NCBI RefSeq assembly: GCF_006715225.1
Contig: NZ_VFMU01000001.1
Coordinates: 3,906,001 to 3,970,000, forward strand
Reading direction: 5' to 3'
Origin: Arthrobacter sp. SLBN-112
GTDB taxonomy: Bacteria; Actinomycetota; Actinomycetes; Actinomycetales; Micrococcaceae
DNA length: 64,000 nucleotides
The notes below the pieces were generated by a model. That model was not told where the DNA came from. It made no database searches and was given only the letters and a program-made list of their open reading frames with translations. The stretch's first letter is position 1, and every line of letters begins with the position of its first letter. This document shows positions 55,898 to 64,000 of this stretch, piece after piece. The position numbers were made by a program, and so were the translations under genes.

Positions 55898-57541
55898 TTA
55901 CCTGGACAGGACGCCAAGGCGTGTCTTGAAGGAGGGATCAAGGGTCTTCTCGACGCCCTTGATGTCCTTCCCGGCCACCAGCAGCTGGGAGCCCTGGAGG
56001 AGCGGCAGGGTGGAAAGGTCCTTGGCCACCGCGGATTGGACGTCGCCAAGCAGTTTCTGGCGTTCGGTCTTGTCAGGCGTGGTGAGCTGCTTCTGCACCA
56101 GGTCCGTGACGGTCGGGTTCTCGTAGTGGTTCTTCAGGAAGTTGCCGGGGATGAAGAACGGCGTGAGGTAGTTGTCGGCGTCGGAGTAGTCCGGGAACCA
56201 GCCCAACTGGTAGACCGGGTAGGCGTCTGCGGTCCTGGCCTTCGAGTACGTCACCCATTCGGTGGACTGCAGGTCCACGGTGAACAGGCCTGACTTCTCC
56301 AGCTGTTCCTTGACCATGGCGTATTCGTCACCGGAGGACTTGCCGTAGTGGTCCGGGTTGTACTGCAGCTTCAGGTTGACCGGACCGGTGACTCCGGCGT
56401 CTGCCAGGACCTTCTTGGCCTTGTCCAGGCTCGGTTTGCCGCTGCCGTCCCCGTACATCTCCTTCATCGGCTGGGTTGCGCCGGGCAGGCCGTCCGGGAC
56501 CACCGAGTATGCGGGCACGTAGGTCCCCTTGTACACCTGGTCGGAGATCGCCTGCCGGTCGACGATGTCAGCCATGGCCTGCCGCACTGCAAGGGCCTTG
56601 GCGGGGTTGGCTTCGGGCGTCTTGGCGCCGAAGGGCATAGTGTCGAAGTTGAAGACGATGTACCGGAGCTCGCCACCCGGGCCCTTGTAGACCTTGACCT
56701 TGGAGTCCTTGTCCAGGTCGGCGGCGTCGGTTGCTGTGAGGCTGCGGCCGGCAACATCGATATTGCCGCCCTGGACGTCCAGCTTCAGGTTGTTGGAGTC
56801 GGCGTAGTACTTGATGACGGCGCTGTCATTGGCTGGCTTGCCCAGCAGCCCGCTGTAGTCCGGGTTGCTCTTGAGGCTGACGAGTTCGTTCTTCTTGTAG
56901 GAATCGATGGTGTAGGGACCGGCGAAGGGCTTGCCGGAAACGATGTCCTCATCGCTCATCACTTTGTCGGCGGGGAAGACCTCCTCGTCGATGATCGGGC
57001 CCGTGTTGGTGCCCAGGACGCTGGGGAACACCTGGTCGTTGCCGGCCTTCAGGGTGAACACCACCGTGGTGTCATCCTTGGCCTCGACGGATTTGAGGTT
57101 GGACAGCAGGGACGAGGGTCCGTTGGGGTCGTTGATCTTCACCACACGGTCGTAGGAAAACTTCACGTCCGAGGCAGTCAGTGCATGGCCGTTGGCAAAC
57201 TTCAGGTTGGGTTTCAGTTTGACGGTGAACTCTGTGGGCGTCGTGAAGGAGGCCGATTCCGCGATGTCCGGGCTGACCTCTGCCGCACCGGGCTTGGAGT
57301 TCATCAGGAAGGGGTACACCTGGTTCATCACCAGGAAGGAACCTGCGTCATAGGAGCCGGCGGGGTCGAGGGTTACGACCTTGTCCGTTGTTCCGAATGT
57401 GATGGCACCGCCACCGGCGCTGCCGCCGGTGGACGTTCCGCCGCCTCCGCCGCCCGATGGCCCGGTGCAGGCTGTCAGGGCCAGGGCGGAGATGCCTGCC
57501 AGCGCGATGGCGCGGTGCAGGGCCGTTGTGCTCTTGATCAT
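55898..57541 (-). CDS. Peptide-type ABC solute-binding lipoprotein
   Basis: A 547-residue SBP_bac_5 protein. Signal peptide with lipobox LTAC (Cys 25) followed by a Gly-rich linker anchors it outside the cell. The family core is seen in ESASFTTPTEFTVKLKPNLKFANGHALTASDVKFSYDR (in parts) and a late WFPDYSDADNYLTPFF. It delivers oligopeptides or similar solutes to the permeases. ATG 57541 is chosen as it gives a normal signal peptide; the open frame to 57766 does not. Confidence 0.9.
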   Translation of the reverse strand: MIKSTTALHRAIALAGISALALTACTGPSGGGGGGTSTGGSAGGGAITFGTTDKVVTLDPAGSYDAGSFLVMNQVYPFLMNSKPGAAEVSPDIAESASFTTPTEFTVKLKPNLKFANGHALTASDVKFSYDRVVKINDPNGPSSLLSNLKSVEAKDDTTVVFTLKAGNDQVFPSVLGTNTGPIIDEEVFPADKVMSDEDIVSGKPFAGPYTIDSYKKNELVSLKSNPDYSGLLGKPANDSAVIKYYADSNNLKLDVQGGNIDVAGRSLTATDAADLDKDSKVKVYKGPGGELRYIVFNFDTMPFGAKTPEANPAKALAVRQAMADIVDRQAISDQVYKGTYVPAYSVVPDGLPGATQPMKEMYGDGSGKPSLDKAKKVLADAGVTGPVNLKLQYNPDHYGKSSGDEYAMVKEQLEKSGLFTVDLQSTEWVTYSKARTADAYPVYQLGWFPDYSDADNYLTPFFIPGNFLKNHYENPTVTDLVQKQLTTPDKTERQKLLGDVQSAVAKDLSTLPLLQGSQLLVAGKDIKGVEKTLDPSFKTRLGVLSR

Positions 57542-57757
57542 CTGTGAACTTTCTGTCCGATGAGTACGTGCATGCCGGGCGCATAGGCTTATATGCCCCT
57601 GCTCCGGCGCGCAGTGCTGATCCCTAGATTCAATCAGAGAGTCGGCCCTCAGGACGGCCAATTCTGTGAGTTGAAACACAAACTTTATTTCTTTGGTACC
57701 CCCGCCCACTGGGCGGACAGCGGGTGCAGGCACCCCGGCCCAAGAGCCCGCTGCACG

Positions 57758-57792
57758 CAAAAGCACCGCCCTGGTGGTGACCGGGGCGGTGC
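57758..57792 (-). terminator. Intrinsic terminator of mnmA
   Basis: On the minus strand GCACCGCCC and GGGCGGTGC form a 9-bp stem around a 12-nt loop, followed by TTTT. It starts 16 nt after the mnmA stop. Confidence 0.8.
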
Positions 57793-57807
57793 CTTGGATG
57801 GTGCGGG

Positions 57808-58941
57808 TTAAAGCGCGGCGCGCTGGAGCGAGCGGGCGGCGTCGATGGTGGCCTGGCCCAGTACCCGGCTGCCCTGGTAAAGCACCACTGTCTGGCCGGG
57901 GGCCACGCCCCGCAGGGGCGTCACCAGCCGGACCACCAACTGGTTTCCTGCTGCGCCGTCAGTGGCGGACTCCACCCAGGCAGTGGCCGGGACCGGATCC
58001 CCATGGGCGCGCACCTGCGCGTGGCAGTCAAATTCAGTTCCGGTTTCCACTTCGGCGATGGGAAGTCCCGCCCAGGAAACCTTGATGCCGCGGATCTCGT
58101 CGATCGCCAGCAGCGCCTCGGGACCAACCACCACCTTGTTTTCCTTGGGCCGGATTTCCAGGACGAACCGGGGCTTGCCGTCGGCGGCAGGAGTTCCGAG
58201 CTTGAGCCCGCGCCGCTGGCCGACGGTGAATGCGTTGGCGCCGGGGTGCTCCCCCACCTTCGCGCCGGTCTCGTCCACGATGTCGCCGCTGGTCATGTCG
58301 ATCTTTTCGGCAAGCCAACCGGCTGTATCGCCATCGGGAATGAAGCAGATGTCGTGGCTGTCCGGCTTATTGGCCACGGACAGGCCCCGCCGCTCCGCTT
58401 CTGCACGCACCTCGGCCTTGGACGGGGTATCGGCCAGCGGGAACATGGAGTGCTTGAGCTGTTCGTGGGTGAGGACGCCAAGGACATAGCTCTGGTCCTT
58501 GGCCCAGTCCGCGGCGCGGTGCAGTTCCCGGTTGCCGTCGGCGTCTTCGATCACCTTGGCGTAGTGGCCAGTGCACACAGCGTCAAAGCCCAGGGCAATG
58601 GCCTTCTCCAGCAGGGCGGCGAACTTGATGCGTTCGTTGCAGCGCATACAGGGGTTGGGCGTCCTGCCGGCCGCGTATTCATCGATGAAGTCCTGGACGA
58701 CGTCTTCCTTGAAGCGCTCCGAGAAGTCCCACACGTAGTAAGGGATGCCCAGCACGTCGCAGGCACGCCAGGCGTCCCGGGAATCCTCGATGGTGCAGCA
58801 GCCGCGGCTGCCCGTGCGCAGGGTGCCGGGCATGCGCGAAAGGGCAAGGTGGACGCCGACGACGTCGTGCCCGGCCTCCACCGCGCGGGCGGCGGCAACA
58901 GCGGAGTCCACTCCGCCGCTCATGGCTGCTAGTACTCGCAT
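57808..58941 (-). CDS. mnmA: tRNA 2-thiouridylase MnmA
   Basis: A 377-residue enzyme that thiolates U34 of Lys, Glu and Gln tRNAs, with sulfur from a cysteine desulfurase such as the one encoded upstream. It shows the PP-loop SGGVDSA near residues 8-14, catalytic CMRCN near 97-101 and a second Cys in [10 protein letters not shown]. The C-terminal beta barrel is present ([24 protein letters not shown]). Pairing with a desulfurase gene repeats the M. tuberculosis order Rv3024c/Rv3025c. Confidence 0.95.
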   Translation of the reverse strand: MRVLAAMSGGVDSAVAAARAVEAGHDVVGVHLALSRMPGTLRTGSRGCCTIEDSRDAWRACDVLGIPYYVWDFSERFKEDVVQDFIDEYAAGRTPNPCMRCNERIKFAALLEKAIALGFDAVCTGHYAKVIEDADGNRELHRAADWAKDQSYVLGVLTHEQLKHSMFPLADTPSKAEVRAEAERRGLSVANKPDSHDICFIPDGDTAGWLAEKIDMTSGDIVDETGAKVGEHPGANAFTVGQRRGLKLGTPAADGKPRFVLEIRPKENKVVVGPEALLAIDEIRGIKVSWAGLPIAEVETGTEFDCHAQVRAHGDPVPATAWVESATDGAAGNQLVVRLVTPLRGVAPGQTVVLYQGSRVLGQATIDAARSLQRAAL

Positions 58942-59091
58942 GCTGGCTTTCTGTTGAGGGATGGTGTCTTCCGGGGCCGGGCTGAACCTCCCGGCGGCGG
59001 AAACGATCTTCGCCTATCTATTCTACGGTGGCAGGCAAATCGGTGATCCGCATACAAACGGGCCAGGCGTAAAGGAAACGGGCCGGCGGCT

Positions 59092-60321
59092 TCACGCGCC
59101 GCGCAGCGCCTGCCGCGCCACGGTTCCCGCTGTCTGGATCGAGGACTCGCGCCCGGCCATGCCAGCCTGGCGTGCCCGCGCATAAGCCTCCGGCAGCGCC
59201 CCGAGCAGGGCATCGACGTCGGCCTCGCTGGAAGCGTGCCCCAGGCTGAACCGCTGGGCTCCGCGCGCTGTCTCCTCGTCCAGGCCCATGGCCAGCAGCA
59301 CGTGGGATGGCCGCGGAACGCCGGCCGTGCAGGCCGAACCGGTGGAAGATTCGACGCCGGCCAGGTCAAGGAGGAACAGCAGCGAGTCCCCTTCACAACC
59401 CGGGAAGGTGAAATGCGCGTTGCCCGGCAACCGGCCGCCGCCCGGCGCACCGCGAAGGACCGCTTCAGGGACGCGTTCGCGGACGCCCTCGATCAGGCGG
59501 TCACGCAATGCGGCAATCCGCGCGGCTTCAGTCTGCAATCCGGCAGTAACAGCCTCCGCGGCGGCAGCGAAGGCAGCGATGGAGGCCGTGTCCAGGGTGC
59601 CCGAGCGAACGTCGCGTTCCTGCCCGCCGCCGTGCTGCACCGGTGTCAGTTTGACCGTCCGGCCCAGCAGGAGCGCGCCCACTCCCACCGGGCCGCCAAT
59701 CTTGTGTCCGGAGATGGACATGGCGTCCAGGCCCGAATCCTTGAAGTCCACCGGCACCGATCCGAAAGCCTGGACGGCGTCAGAGTGCACCGGGACGCCC
59801 GCGGCATGTGCCAGCTCAACCACGCGGCGGATGGGCTGGATGGTGCCCACCTCGTTATTGGCCCACATCACGGTCACCAGGGCCACGGCCCCGGGGTCCC
59901 GGGAAAGCTCGGCCTCGAGGACGTCAAGATCCAGGACGCCATCGCTGTCCACCGGCAGCCAGGCCACCTCAGTGCCCTCGTGGCGTTCAAGCCATTCCAC
60001 GGTGTCCAGCACCGCGTGATGTTCGACGGCGGAGCAAAGGATGCGGCGCCGCTTTGGGTCTTCTGCCACGCGGGACCAGTACATGCCCTTCACTGCGAGG
60101 TTGTCCGATTCCGTGCCCCCAGAGGTGAAAATGACTTCCGAGGGGTGGGCTCCTGCAGCCGCGGCGATAACCTCGCGCGCATCCTCGACGGCGCGGCGGG
60201 CCCGGCGTCCCGATCCATGCAGCGAGGACGGGTTGCCCGTGCGCGCGAGTTCACGCGTCAGGGCGGCGAGCGCCGCAGCCGAAAGCGGAGTAGTGGCGGC
60301 ATGGTCGAGGTACGCGGGCAT
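59092..60321 (-). CDS. iscS: Cysteine desulfurase (NifS/IscS class)
   Basis: A 409-residue PLP enzyme that takes sulfur from cysteine for tRNA thiolation and Fe-S clusters. It begins with the typical [11 protein letters not shown], has [22 protein letters not shown], and the PLP lysine in [12 protein letters not shown]. The active-site Cys lies in the loop STGSACTAG. It is 150 nt upstream of mnmA on the same strand, implying that the two supply and use the persulfide together. Confidence 0.92.
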   Translation of the reverse strand: MPAYLDHAATTPLSAAALAALTRELARTGNPSSLHGSGRRARRAVEDAREVIAAAAGAHPSEVIFTSGGTESDNLAVKGMYWSRVAEDPKRRRILCSAVEHHAVLDTVEWLERHEGTEVAWLPVDSDGVLDLDVLEAELSRDPGAVALVTVMWANNEVGTIQPIRRVVELAHAAGVPVHSDAVQAFGSVPVDFKDSGLDAMSISGHKIGGPVGVGALLLGRTVKLTPVQHGGGQERDVRSGTLDTASIAAFAAAAEAVTAGLQTEAARIAALRDRLIEGVRERVPEAVLRGAPGGGRLPGNAHFTFPGCEGDSLLFLLDLAGVESSTGSACTAGVPRPSHVLLAMGLDEETARGAQRFSLGHASSEADVDALLGALPEAYARARQAGMAGRESSIQTAGTVARQALRGA

Positions 60322-60367
60322 CCCCCAATTCTATCGCGGCCTGCCGCTGCGTCCCCGGCGGGAGCCT

Positions 60368-61033
60368 TCAGTCCCCGCCGGTGATCCTTGCGCAGCACTG
60401 ACCGGGTGCGGCGGCCGGGGCAACACGCTCTTCGGCACTGCCGCAGCCCACCGCGGCCCCGCGCAGGAAAGCGCCGTTCATGTCGCATACCACTGCTGTA
60501 TGAGACCGCGAGAGCCGGTGGAACGGGCAGTTGGGAAGCAGGTAGCCGCCTTCACCGTCCTGCTCCGGCTGGTAGCCGGCTTCGGCCAGGAATTCCTCCA
60601 GGCCGCCGGCTGCCTCTGCCAGCTCCCGGCCTTTCCGGAAGGCGGCCGCACGGAGCGATTCACCGACGGGAGCGCCGCCGGCCTGGGAGTCTTCGATCGC
60701 CGCCGCCATGAGTTCCCCGGCGAGGTCATAGTTCCGGTCCGGCACCGACGCACCCACCTCGCTTCCCACCGGCCGGTACATCTTGGCGGGGCGGCCGGAC
60801 CCCGGCCCTGCCCTGCCGGCGGGCTTGTAGAACTCCACGGCCAGCAAGCCGTCCTGAACCAGGCGGTCCAGGTGGAAAGAGACCGTACTGCGGGGCATGC
60901 CTGCAGCCTCAGCCACTTCGTCGCGCCCCAGCGGCGCGGGCGATGCAGCCACCAGTTCAAAAAGCTGCAGCCTCTTGGCGTCCGTCAGCGAGGCTACGGC
61001 AGCAATCCGGTCAGCCCACGGAAGTCGGTACAT
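60368..61033 (-). CDS. SufR-like HTH regulator with a probable Fe-S cluster
   Basis: A 221-residue DNA-binding protein. The N-terminal winged HTH (about 18-68: RLQLFELVAASPAPLGRDEV and STVSFHLDRLVQDGLL in parts) is followed by a C-terminal sensor domain with Cys 169, 183, 197 and 213/214. The spacing C-x13-C-x13-C-x15-C is close to the SufR cluster pattern, so an iron-sulfur ligand is likely. ATG 61033 is chosen because GGTGGA lies just upstream. It diverges from the DoxX gene across a palindrome-rich 88-bp region and presumably controls it and itself. Confidence 0.8.
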   Translation of the reverse strand: MYRLPWADRIAAVASLTDAKRLQLFELVAASPAPLGRDEVAEAAGMPRSTVSFHLDRLVQDGLLAVEFYKPAGRAGPGSGRPAKMYRPVGSEVGASVPDRNYDLAGELMAAAIEDSQAGGAPVGESLRAAAFRKGRELAEAAGGLEEFLAEAGYQPEQDGEGGYLLPNCPFHRLSRSHTAVVCDMNGAFLRGAAVGCGSAEERVAPAAAPGQCCARITGGD

Positions 61034-61062
61034 GATGTCCACCAATCCAAAGTCAAGATCTA

Positions 61063-61111
61063 TTGATTATAGAACGTTTCCTTTCTAAAATTGGCATACC
61101 TACTTTTAGAA
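61063..61111 (+). promoter_or_regulatory. doxX promoter with overlapping operator; divergent regulator promoter
   Basis: For doxX: -35 TTGATT (61063-61068), 17-bp spacer, -10 TAAAAT (61086-61091). For the regulator on the minus strand: an exact TATAAT (61071-61066). An 8-bp perfect inverted repeat TTCTAAAA/TTTTAGAA (61083-61090 and 61104-61111) covers the doxX -10 and start, and a related TATAGAA half-site lies at 61068-61074. This fits autoregulated repression by the neighbouring SufR-like protein. Confidence 0.65.
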
Positions 61112-61121
61112 GGAGAGCACC

Positions 61122-61544
61122 ATGAAATCAGCATCGGCAGTGCGGGCCGGGAACGCAGCAACAGCCATGCCGGCGGCCAGGCAGGCGTTCCTGCTGCTGC
61201 GCACTGTCTTTACCGTCGCCCCGATCCTTTTCGGTTTGGACAAGTTCACCAACATCCTCACTGACTGGACTGTCTACCTGGCACCCCAGGCCACCGCCGT
61301 CGTACCGCTGGCTCCCCAGACCTTCATGTACATCGTGGGCGTCGTGGAGATCATCGCGGGCATCGTCGTGGCTGTCCGGCCGAAATACGGCTCGCTGCTG
61401 GTGGCAGCCTGGCTGGCAGGGATCATCATCAACCTGCTGCTGCTCGGGAGTTTCTACGACGTGGCCCTCCGGGACTTCGGTCTGCTGGTGGGCGCGCTGG
61501 CCCTTAACCGCCTGTCGATGGGAACCAGCCGAACCACTGCGTAA
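61122..61544 (+). CDS. DoxX-like membrane protein
   Basis: A 140-residue protein with four transmembrane helices and the DoxX-type features LFGLDKFTNILTDW near 40-53 and MYIVGVVEIIAGIVVA. Members act in redox or thiol stress at the membrane in some bacteria, but the reaction is not established. AAGGAG is 6 nt before the ATG, indicating strong translation. It is divergently transcribed from a SufR-like regulator, linking it to iron, sulfur or redox signals. A terminator follows. Confidence 0.8.
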   Translation: MKSASAVRAGNAATAMPAARQAFLLLRTVFTVAPILFGLDKFTNILTDWTVYLAPQATAVVPLAPQTFMYIVGVVEIIAGIVVAVRPKYGSLLVAAWLAGIIINLLLLGSFYDVALRDFGLLVGALALNRLSMGTSRTTA

Positions 61545-61604
61545 GCTCGCGGGAATCCACCGGGCGCCGTCCGTGACAGCACCCAGCGTTACCGGCACAA
61601 AGAC

Positions 61605-61641
61605 CCGCCGGCAGCTGAGCCCTCCAGCCGCCGGCGGTTTT
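61605..61641 (+). terminator. Intrinsic terminator of doxX
   Basis: CCGCCGGC (61605-61612) pairs with GCCGGCGG (61630-61637), followed by TTTT. It stands between convergent doxX and the lipoprotein gene. Confidence 0.75.
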
Positions 61642-61719
61642 GCGCGCGCGGACCTGGAAAACCGCGGATTCTGCCAAGGGATCCCGGCGCCGAGGAAGCC
61701 GCCCGGACCATGCGCAGCC

Positions 61720-62421
61720 TCAAGCGGACGGCGGCAGCAGCGGCAGGTAGCGGACCACGTCACCGCGGGCGGAAGCAAGCGTTGCCGGATCCGGGCAGGA
61801 CACCGAGACATAGGCAGAGGATTGCGCAGCCCCAAAAACCCTTGCCAGCACGGCAGTGGACCGCCCCCCGGGAGCCGACTGCTCAAGCGCCAGCACTTCC
61901 ACGTTCTTCCCGGGAGCATCGGGGGTACCGCCCCACTGCAACGTTTCCGTCTTCAGATACGAGGGCTGGATGGTGGCGTCCAGGTACTGGAACAGGGCGA
62001 CGGAAGATTCGCGGTCCTCACCGCGTACCAGCGGAGCCTGGCCCGTACTGACCCTCGCGGCAACAAGGCACCCATCCGTTTTGGCGAACTGATTGGCGCC
62101 CGACACGTTCTCCTTAACCAGCTTCCAGCCAGGCACGTCTTTCAGCCCATCCGAAATGCCTACCGGCACCCCGGGCGCCAAGGTGCCGCCGGCAGCAAAG
62201 GGCAGGTCCCGTCCCGCCACAGCCGCAGCATCGTACCCCGGGGTGATGGTGGGCGTGGACACAACGGGTGTGCCGGCAGGGGCAGCAGTCACGGAAGGAT
62301 CCCTCACGTCCACGCTGCAGCCGGCCAGAAGCACCGCACCCAGGCCGGCAGCGGCGAGCAACACCCTCCGGTTCCCTGCCCATCCGGTCCGCCCCGCCGT
62401 CGTCGGCATATCCTTCTCCAC
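61720..62421 (-). CDS. Lipoprotein of unknown function
   Basis: A 233-residue exported protein with lipobox LAGC (Cys 35), a Thr/Pro-rich linker and a globular domain of about 150 residues (VKENVSGANQFAKTDG, SVALFQYLDATIQPSYL). No family was recognised. GTG 62421 is chosen because GGGGGAG lies 7 nt upstream; an ATG four codons later is the alternative. Divergent from the J-domain gene, with 200 nt between and no obvious site recognised there. Confidence 0.75.
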   Translation of the reverse strand: MEKDMPTTAGRTGWAGNRRVLLAAAGLGAVLLAGCSVDVRDPSVTAAPAGTPVVSTPTITPGYDAAAVAGRDLPFAAGGTLAPGVPVGISDGLKDVPGWKLVKENVSGANQFAKTDGCLVAARVSTGQAPLVRGEDRESSVALFQYLDATIQPSYLKTETLQWGGTPDAPGKNVEVLALEQSAPGGRSTAVLARVFGAAQSSAYVSVSCPDPATLASARGDVVRYLPLLPPSA

Positions 62422-62621
62422 TCCGTTACTCCCCCTCCAGCTGCTGTCCGGCCGCGCAGCACGAGTCTAGACGGCATCCCATGGGAACCCGGAAGCCCCG
62501 GGCGTTCGTTGTCACGGCAGAGTGCCATCCGTGCCGGCTGGACTGTGCTGGCTAAACTGGGCGGGCACTTTGCTTCCCCTGCGGAGAATTGAAGAAGCCG
62601 CGCATCAAGAAAAGGAACATC

Positions 62622-63569
62622 TTGACCGAGAGCAGCAGCTCCCACTACCAGGTCCTTCGCGTGGCCGTCACCGCCACCGAAAAGGAAATCAAGGTGGCTT
62701 ACCGGCGCGCTGCCAGGACGGCCCACCCGGACCACGGTGGTGACGCCGCAACCTTCCGCCGCGTGACCGCTGCCTACGAGACCCTCATCGATCCACAGCG
62801 CCGGAAGGCCTACGACCGCACCTATGGCGCCGGTCCGGTCCGCGGCATGCCGTCCGACGACGGGGCCCACTTTGATGCGCCCGCCGCCGGAAGCCGGGCA
62901 TCTGCCACCGTCCGCAGGCCGGACAACGGCAGGAACACCGCGGGAGACCCGCCGGTGTACGTTCCGCCGTACGGGACAGGAAGCTCCGAAGTCCCCCTTA
63001 TTCCCCTTGCCCAGGCGCGCCAACAGGTGCACGGCATGCCGCGGAAACGGGGGATCTTTGGGGCCGAAGCCCGCATCCAGCGCGAAATGCGGACCGTGCA
63101 GCTGCTGACCCGGCAGGTGCTGCCGAACATCCCGGCCGCCCGGCTCATCAACGGCCTGCAGTCGCCCGCTGACAACAATCACATCGACCACGCGGTCCTG
63201 TCCGGCTACCGGCTTGCCCTGGTGAACTCCATGCTCCTGCCCAAGGGCGCCTACGCCTGGGACGGCCGGACCCTCAACCACGGCGGCCGCGCGGTGGCGC
63301 CGCCGCAGCTCGCCCGGGTGGTGTGGGCCATGCAGGACATCTTCCCTGAACTGAATGTCACCGGCTGGACGGTGGTGCACAGCCCGGACGGCAACCTCCA
63401 TGAACCGGTGATCGACCACCACCGGCGCCCGGCGGGCGCGCTGGAGACTGTGCAAATCGTCAACGCGGCGGGCATGGTGCGCGGCCTGAAGGAATTCCTG
63501 GCATCGGGCCCGGCCCCCAACACGGTGAACATCCCGGTCCTTGCCAGGCTGCTGCGCGGCATGCACTGA
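62622..63569 (+). CDS. J-domain protein with a possible NERD-like C-terminal domain
   Basis: A 315-residue protein. The N-terminal J domain (about 6-70) contains the invariant HPD at 35-37 and would stimulate DnaK. The G/F and zinc regions of classical DnaJ are absent. The C-terminal half (about 165-300) includes NHIDHAVLSGYRLALVNSM, which recalls the nuclease-related NERD fold but with a Ser where the E/D-x-K residues would be expected. TTG 62622 has AAGGA 6 nt upstream; an alternative TTG at 62589 would add 11 basic residues. Confidence 0.7.
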   Translation: MTESSSSHYQVLRVAVTATEKEIKVAYRRAARTAHPDHGGDAATFRRVTAAYETLIDPQRRKAYDRTYGAGPVRGMPSDDGAHFDAPAAGSRASATVRRPDNGRNTAGDPPVYVPPYGTGSSEVPLIPLAQARQQVHGMPRKRGIFGAEARIQREMRTVQLLTRQVLPNIPAARLINGLQSPADNNHIDHAVLSGYRLALVNSMLLPKGAYAWDGRTLNHGGRAVAPPQLARVVWAMQDIFPELNVTGWTVVHSPDGNLHEPVIDHHRRPAGALETVQIVNAAGMVRGLKEFLASGPAPNTVNIPVLARLLRGMH

Positions 63570-63592
63570 GCCTGGATGGCTAGGATGGGGAG

Positions 63593-64000
63593 GTGTTCCG
63601 CATCCTATTCCATGCCCCAGAAATCCCCGGCAATACCGGAAATGCCATCCGCCTTGCCGCCATCACCGGCGCAGAGCTGCACCTCGTGGAACCCCTGGGC
63701 TTCGACTTCTCCGACGCAAAACTCCGCCGGGCAGGCCTTGACTACCATGACCTCGCAGTAGTCACGGTGCACAAGTCAATCGACGACGCCTGGCGGCACC
63801 TTCAGCCCGAACGCGTCTACGCCTTCACGTCGGACGGCAACACCAGCTACACGGACATCGCCTACCAGCCCGGGGACGTGCTGATGTTCGGCCGCGAATC
63901 GGTGGGACTCCCGGAAGAGCTGAAGAACGACCCCCACGTGACGGCCACCGTGCGCCTGCCCATGCTGCCGGCCCTTCGTTCACTGAACCTTGCAAACGCC
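63593..64000 (+). CDS. trmL: tRNA (cytidine(34)-2'-O)-methyltransferase TrmL (partial)
   Basis: A SPOUT methyltransferase cut off by the window end after 136 codons. It starts at GTG 63593 with GGGGAG directly upstream. Family features are ILFHAPEIPGNTGNAIRLA, LVEPLGFDFSD, and the knot segment MFGRESVGLPEEL followed by VRLPMLPALRSLNLANA. It methylates the wobble position of Leu tRNAs. The last few residues are outside the window. Confidence 0.9.
   Translation, partial: MFRILFHAPEIPGNTGNAIRLAAITGAELHLVEPLGFDFSDAKLRRAGLDYHDLAVVTVHKSIDDAWRHLQPERVYAFTSDGNTSYTDIAYQPGDVLMFGRESVGLPEELKNDPHVTATVRLPMLPALRSLNLANA

Noticed and set aside
56348..57547. A 399-residue open frame antisense to the solute-binding protein gene
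   Set aside because: The opposite strand encodes a convincing signal peptide and SBP_bac_5 protein; the antisense frame has a Val/Gly/Leu/His-biased composition typical of shadow frames.

Overview
The window is high-GC actinobacterial chromosome, most likely from the Micrococcaceae (Arthrobacter / Pseudarthrobacter group). This is inferred from codon use and gene content: whiB1 next to a PdtaS-type kinase, a large NAD-dependent glutamate dehydrogenase, secA1-hpf-comF-lpqB-mtrB-mtrA in the conserved actinobacterial order, and mnmA next to a cysteine desulfurase. No rRNA, tRNA or CRISPR array was seen.

Layout. (1) 1-8105, plus strand: a cell-surface glycan cluster with two glycosyltransferases, a flippase, two large multi-pass proteins (DUF6541- and DUF2142-like) and an unexpected PstS-like lipoprotein, ending in a strong hairpin. 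(2) 8226-11407, minus strand: glf and a glfT2-like galactofuranosyltransferase. (3) 11649-15737: an FHA/FtsK-SpoIIIE ATPase of EssC type, without visible WXG100 or other ESX partners. (4) 16521-25253: whiB1, pdtaS, gdh and a SAF/TadZ-like pair. (5) 25407-30998: a small HTH gene split by a compact 5.4-kb mobile element. (6) 31004-43804: Sm-like, LysM and Rv3235-type genes, secA, a YcaQ-like glycosylase, hpf, comF, lpqB-mtrB-mtrA. (7) 43986-50353: a tightly overlapping MoxR / DUF58 / DUF4129 / DUF4350 operon and a DUF4166 gene. (8) 50356-57541: a MetE-like protein, chorismate mutase and an oligopeptide-type ABC transporter. (9) 57808-64000: mnmA, cysteine desulfurase, a SufR-like regulator divergent from a DoxX gene, a lipoprotein, a J-domain protein and the start of trmL.

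The outstanding feature is the 5,376-bp Tn554-like element (tyrosine recombinases TnpA and TnpB, plus TnpC). It sits in the conserved Gly-Gly-Arg-Gly codons of a small HTH (excisionase/BldC-like) gene. Deleting it with one copy of the 6-bp core CCGCGG rebuilds an uninterrupted 71-residue gene. The element also carries, 75 nt after the truncated host ORF and on the same strand, a complete 79-residue homologue of the gene it destroys. In that copy the core is synonymously different (CCGGGG). It looks like a natural insert-and-rescue system in which the element breaks a conserved regulator and supplies an insertion-resistant replacement under the host promoter.

A second signal is a 13-bp motif, TTTATCCACATAG, found upstream of both the EssC-like gene and comF; its 9-bp core TTATCCACA also lies upstream of the SAF/TadZ pair. 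It may mark a shared competence, pilus or secretion regulon, or DnaA binding. Coordinates and motif matches were read by eye; no database search was run.
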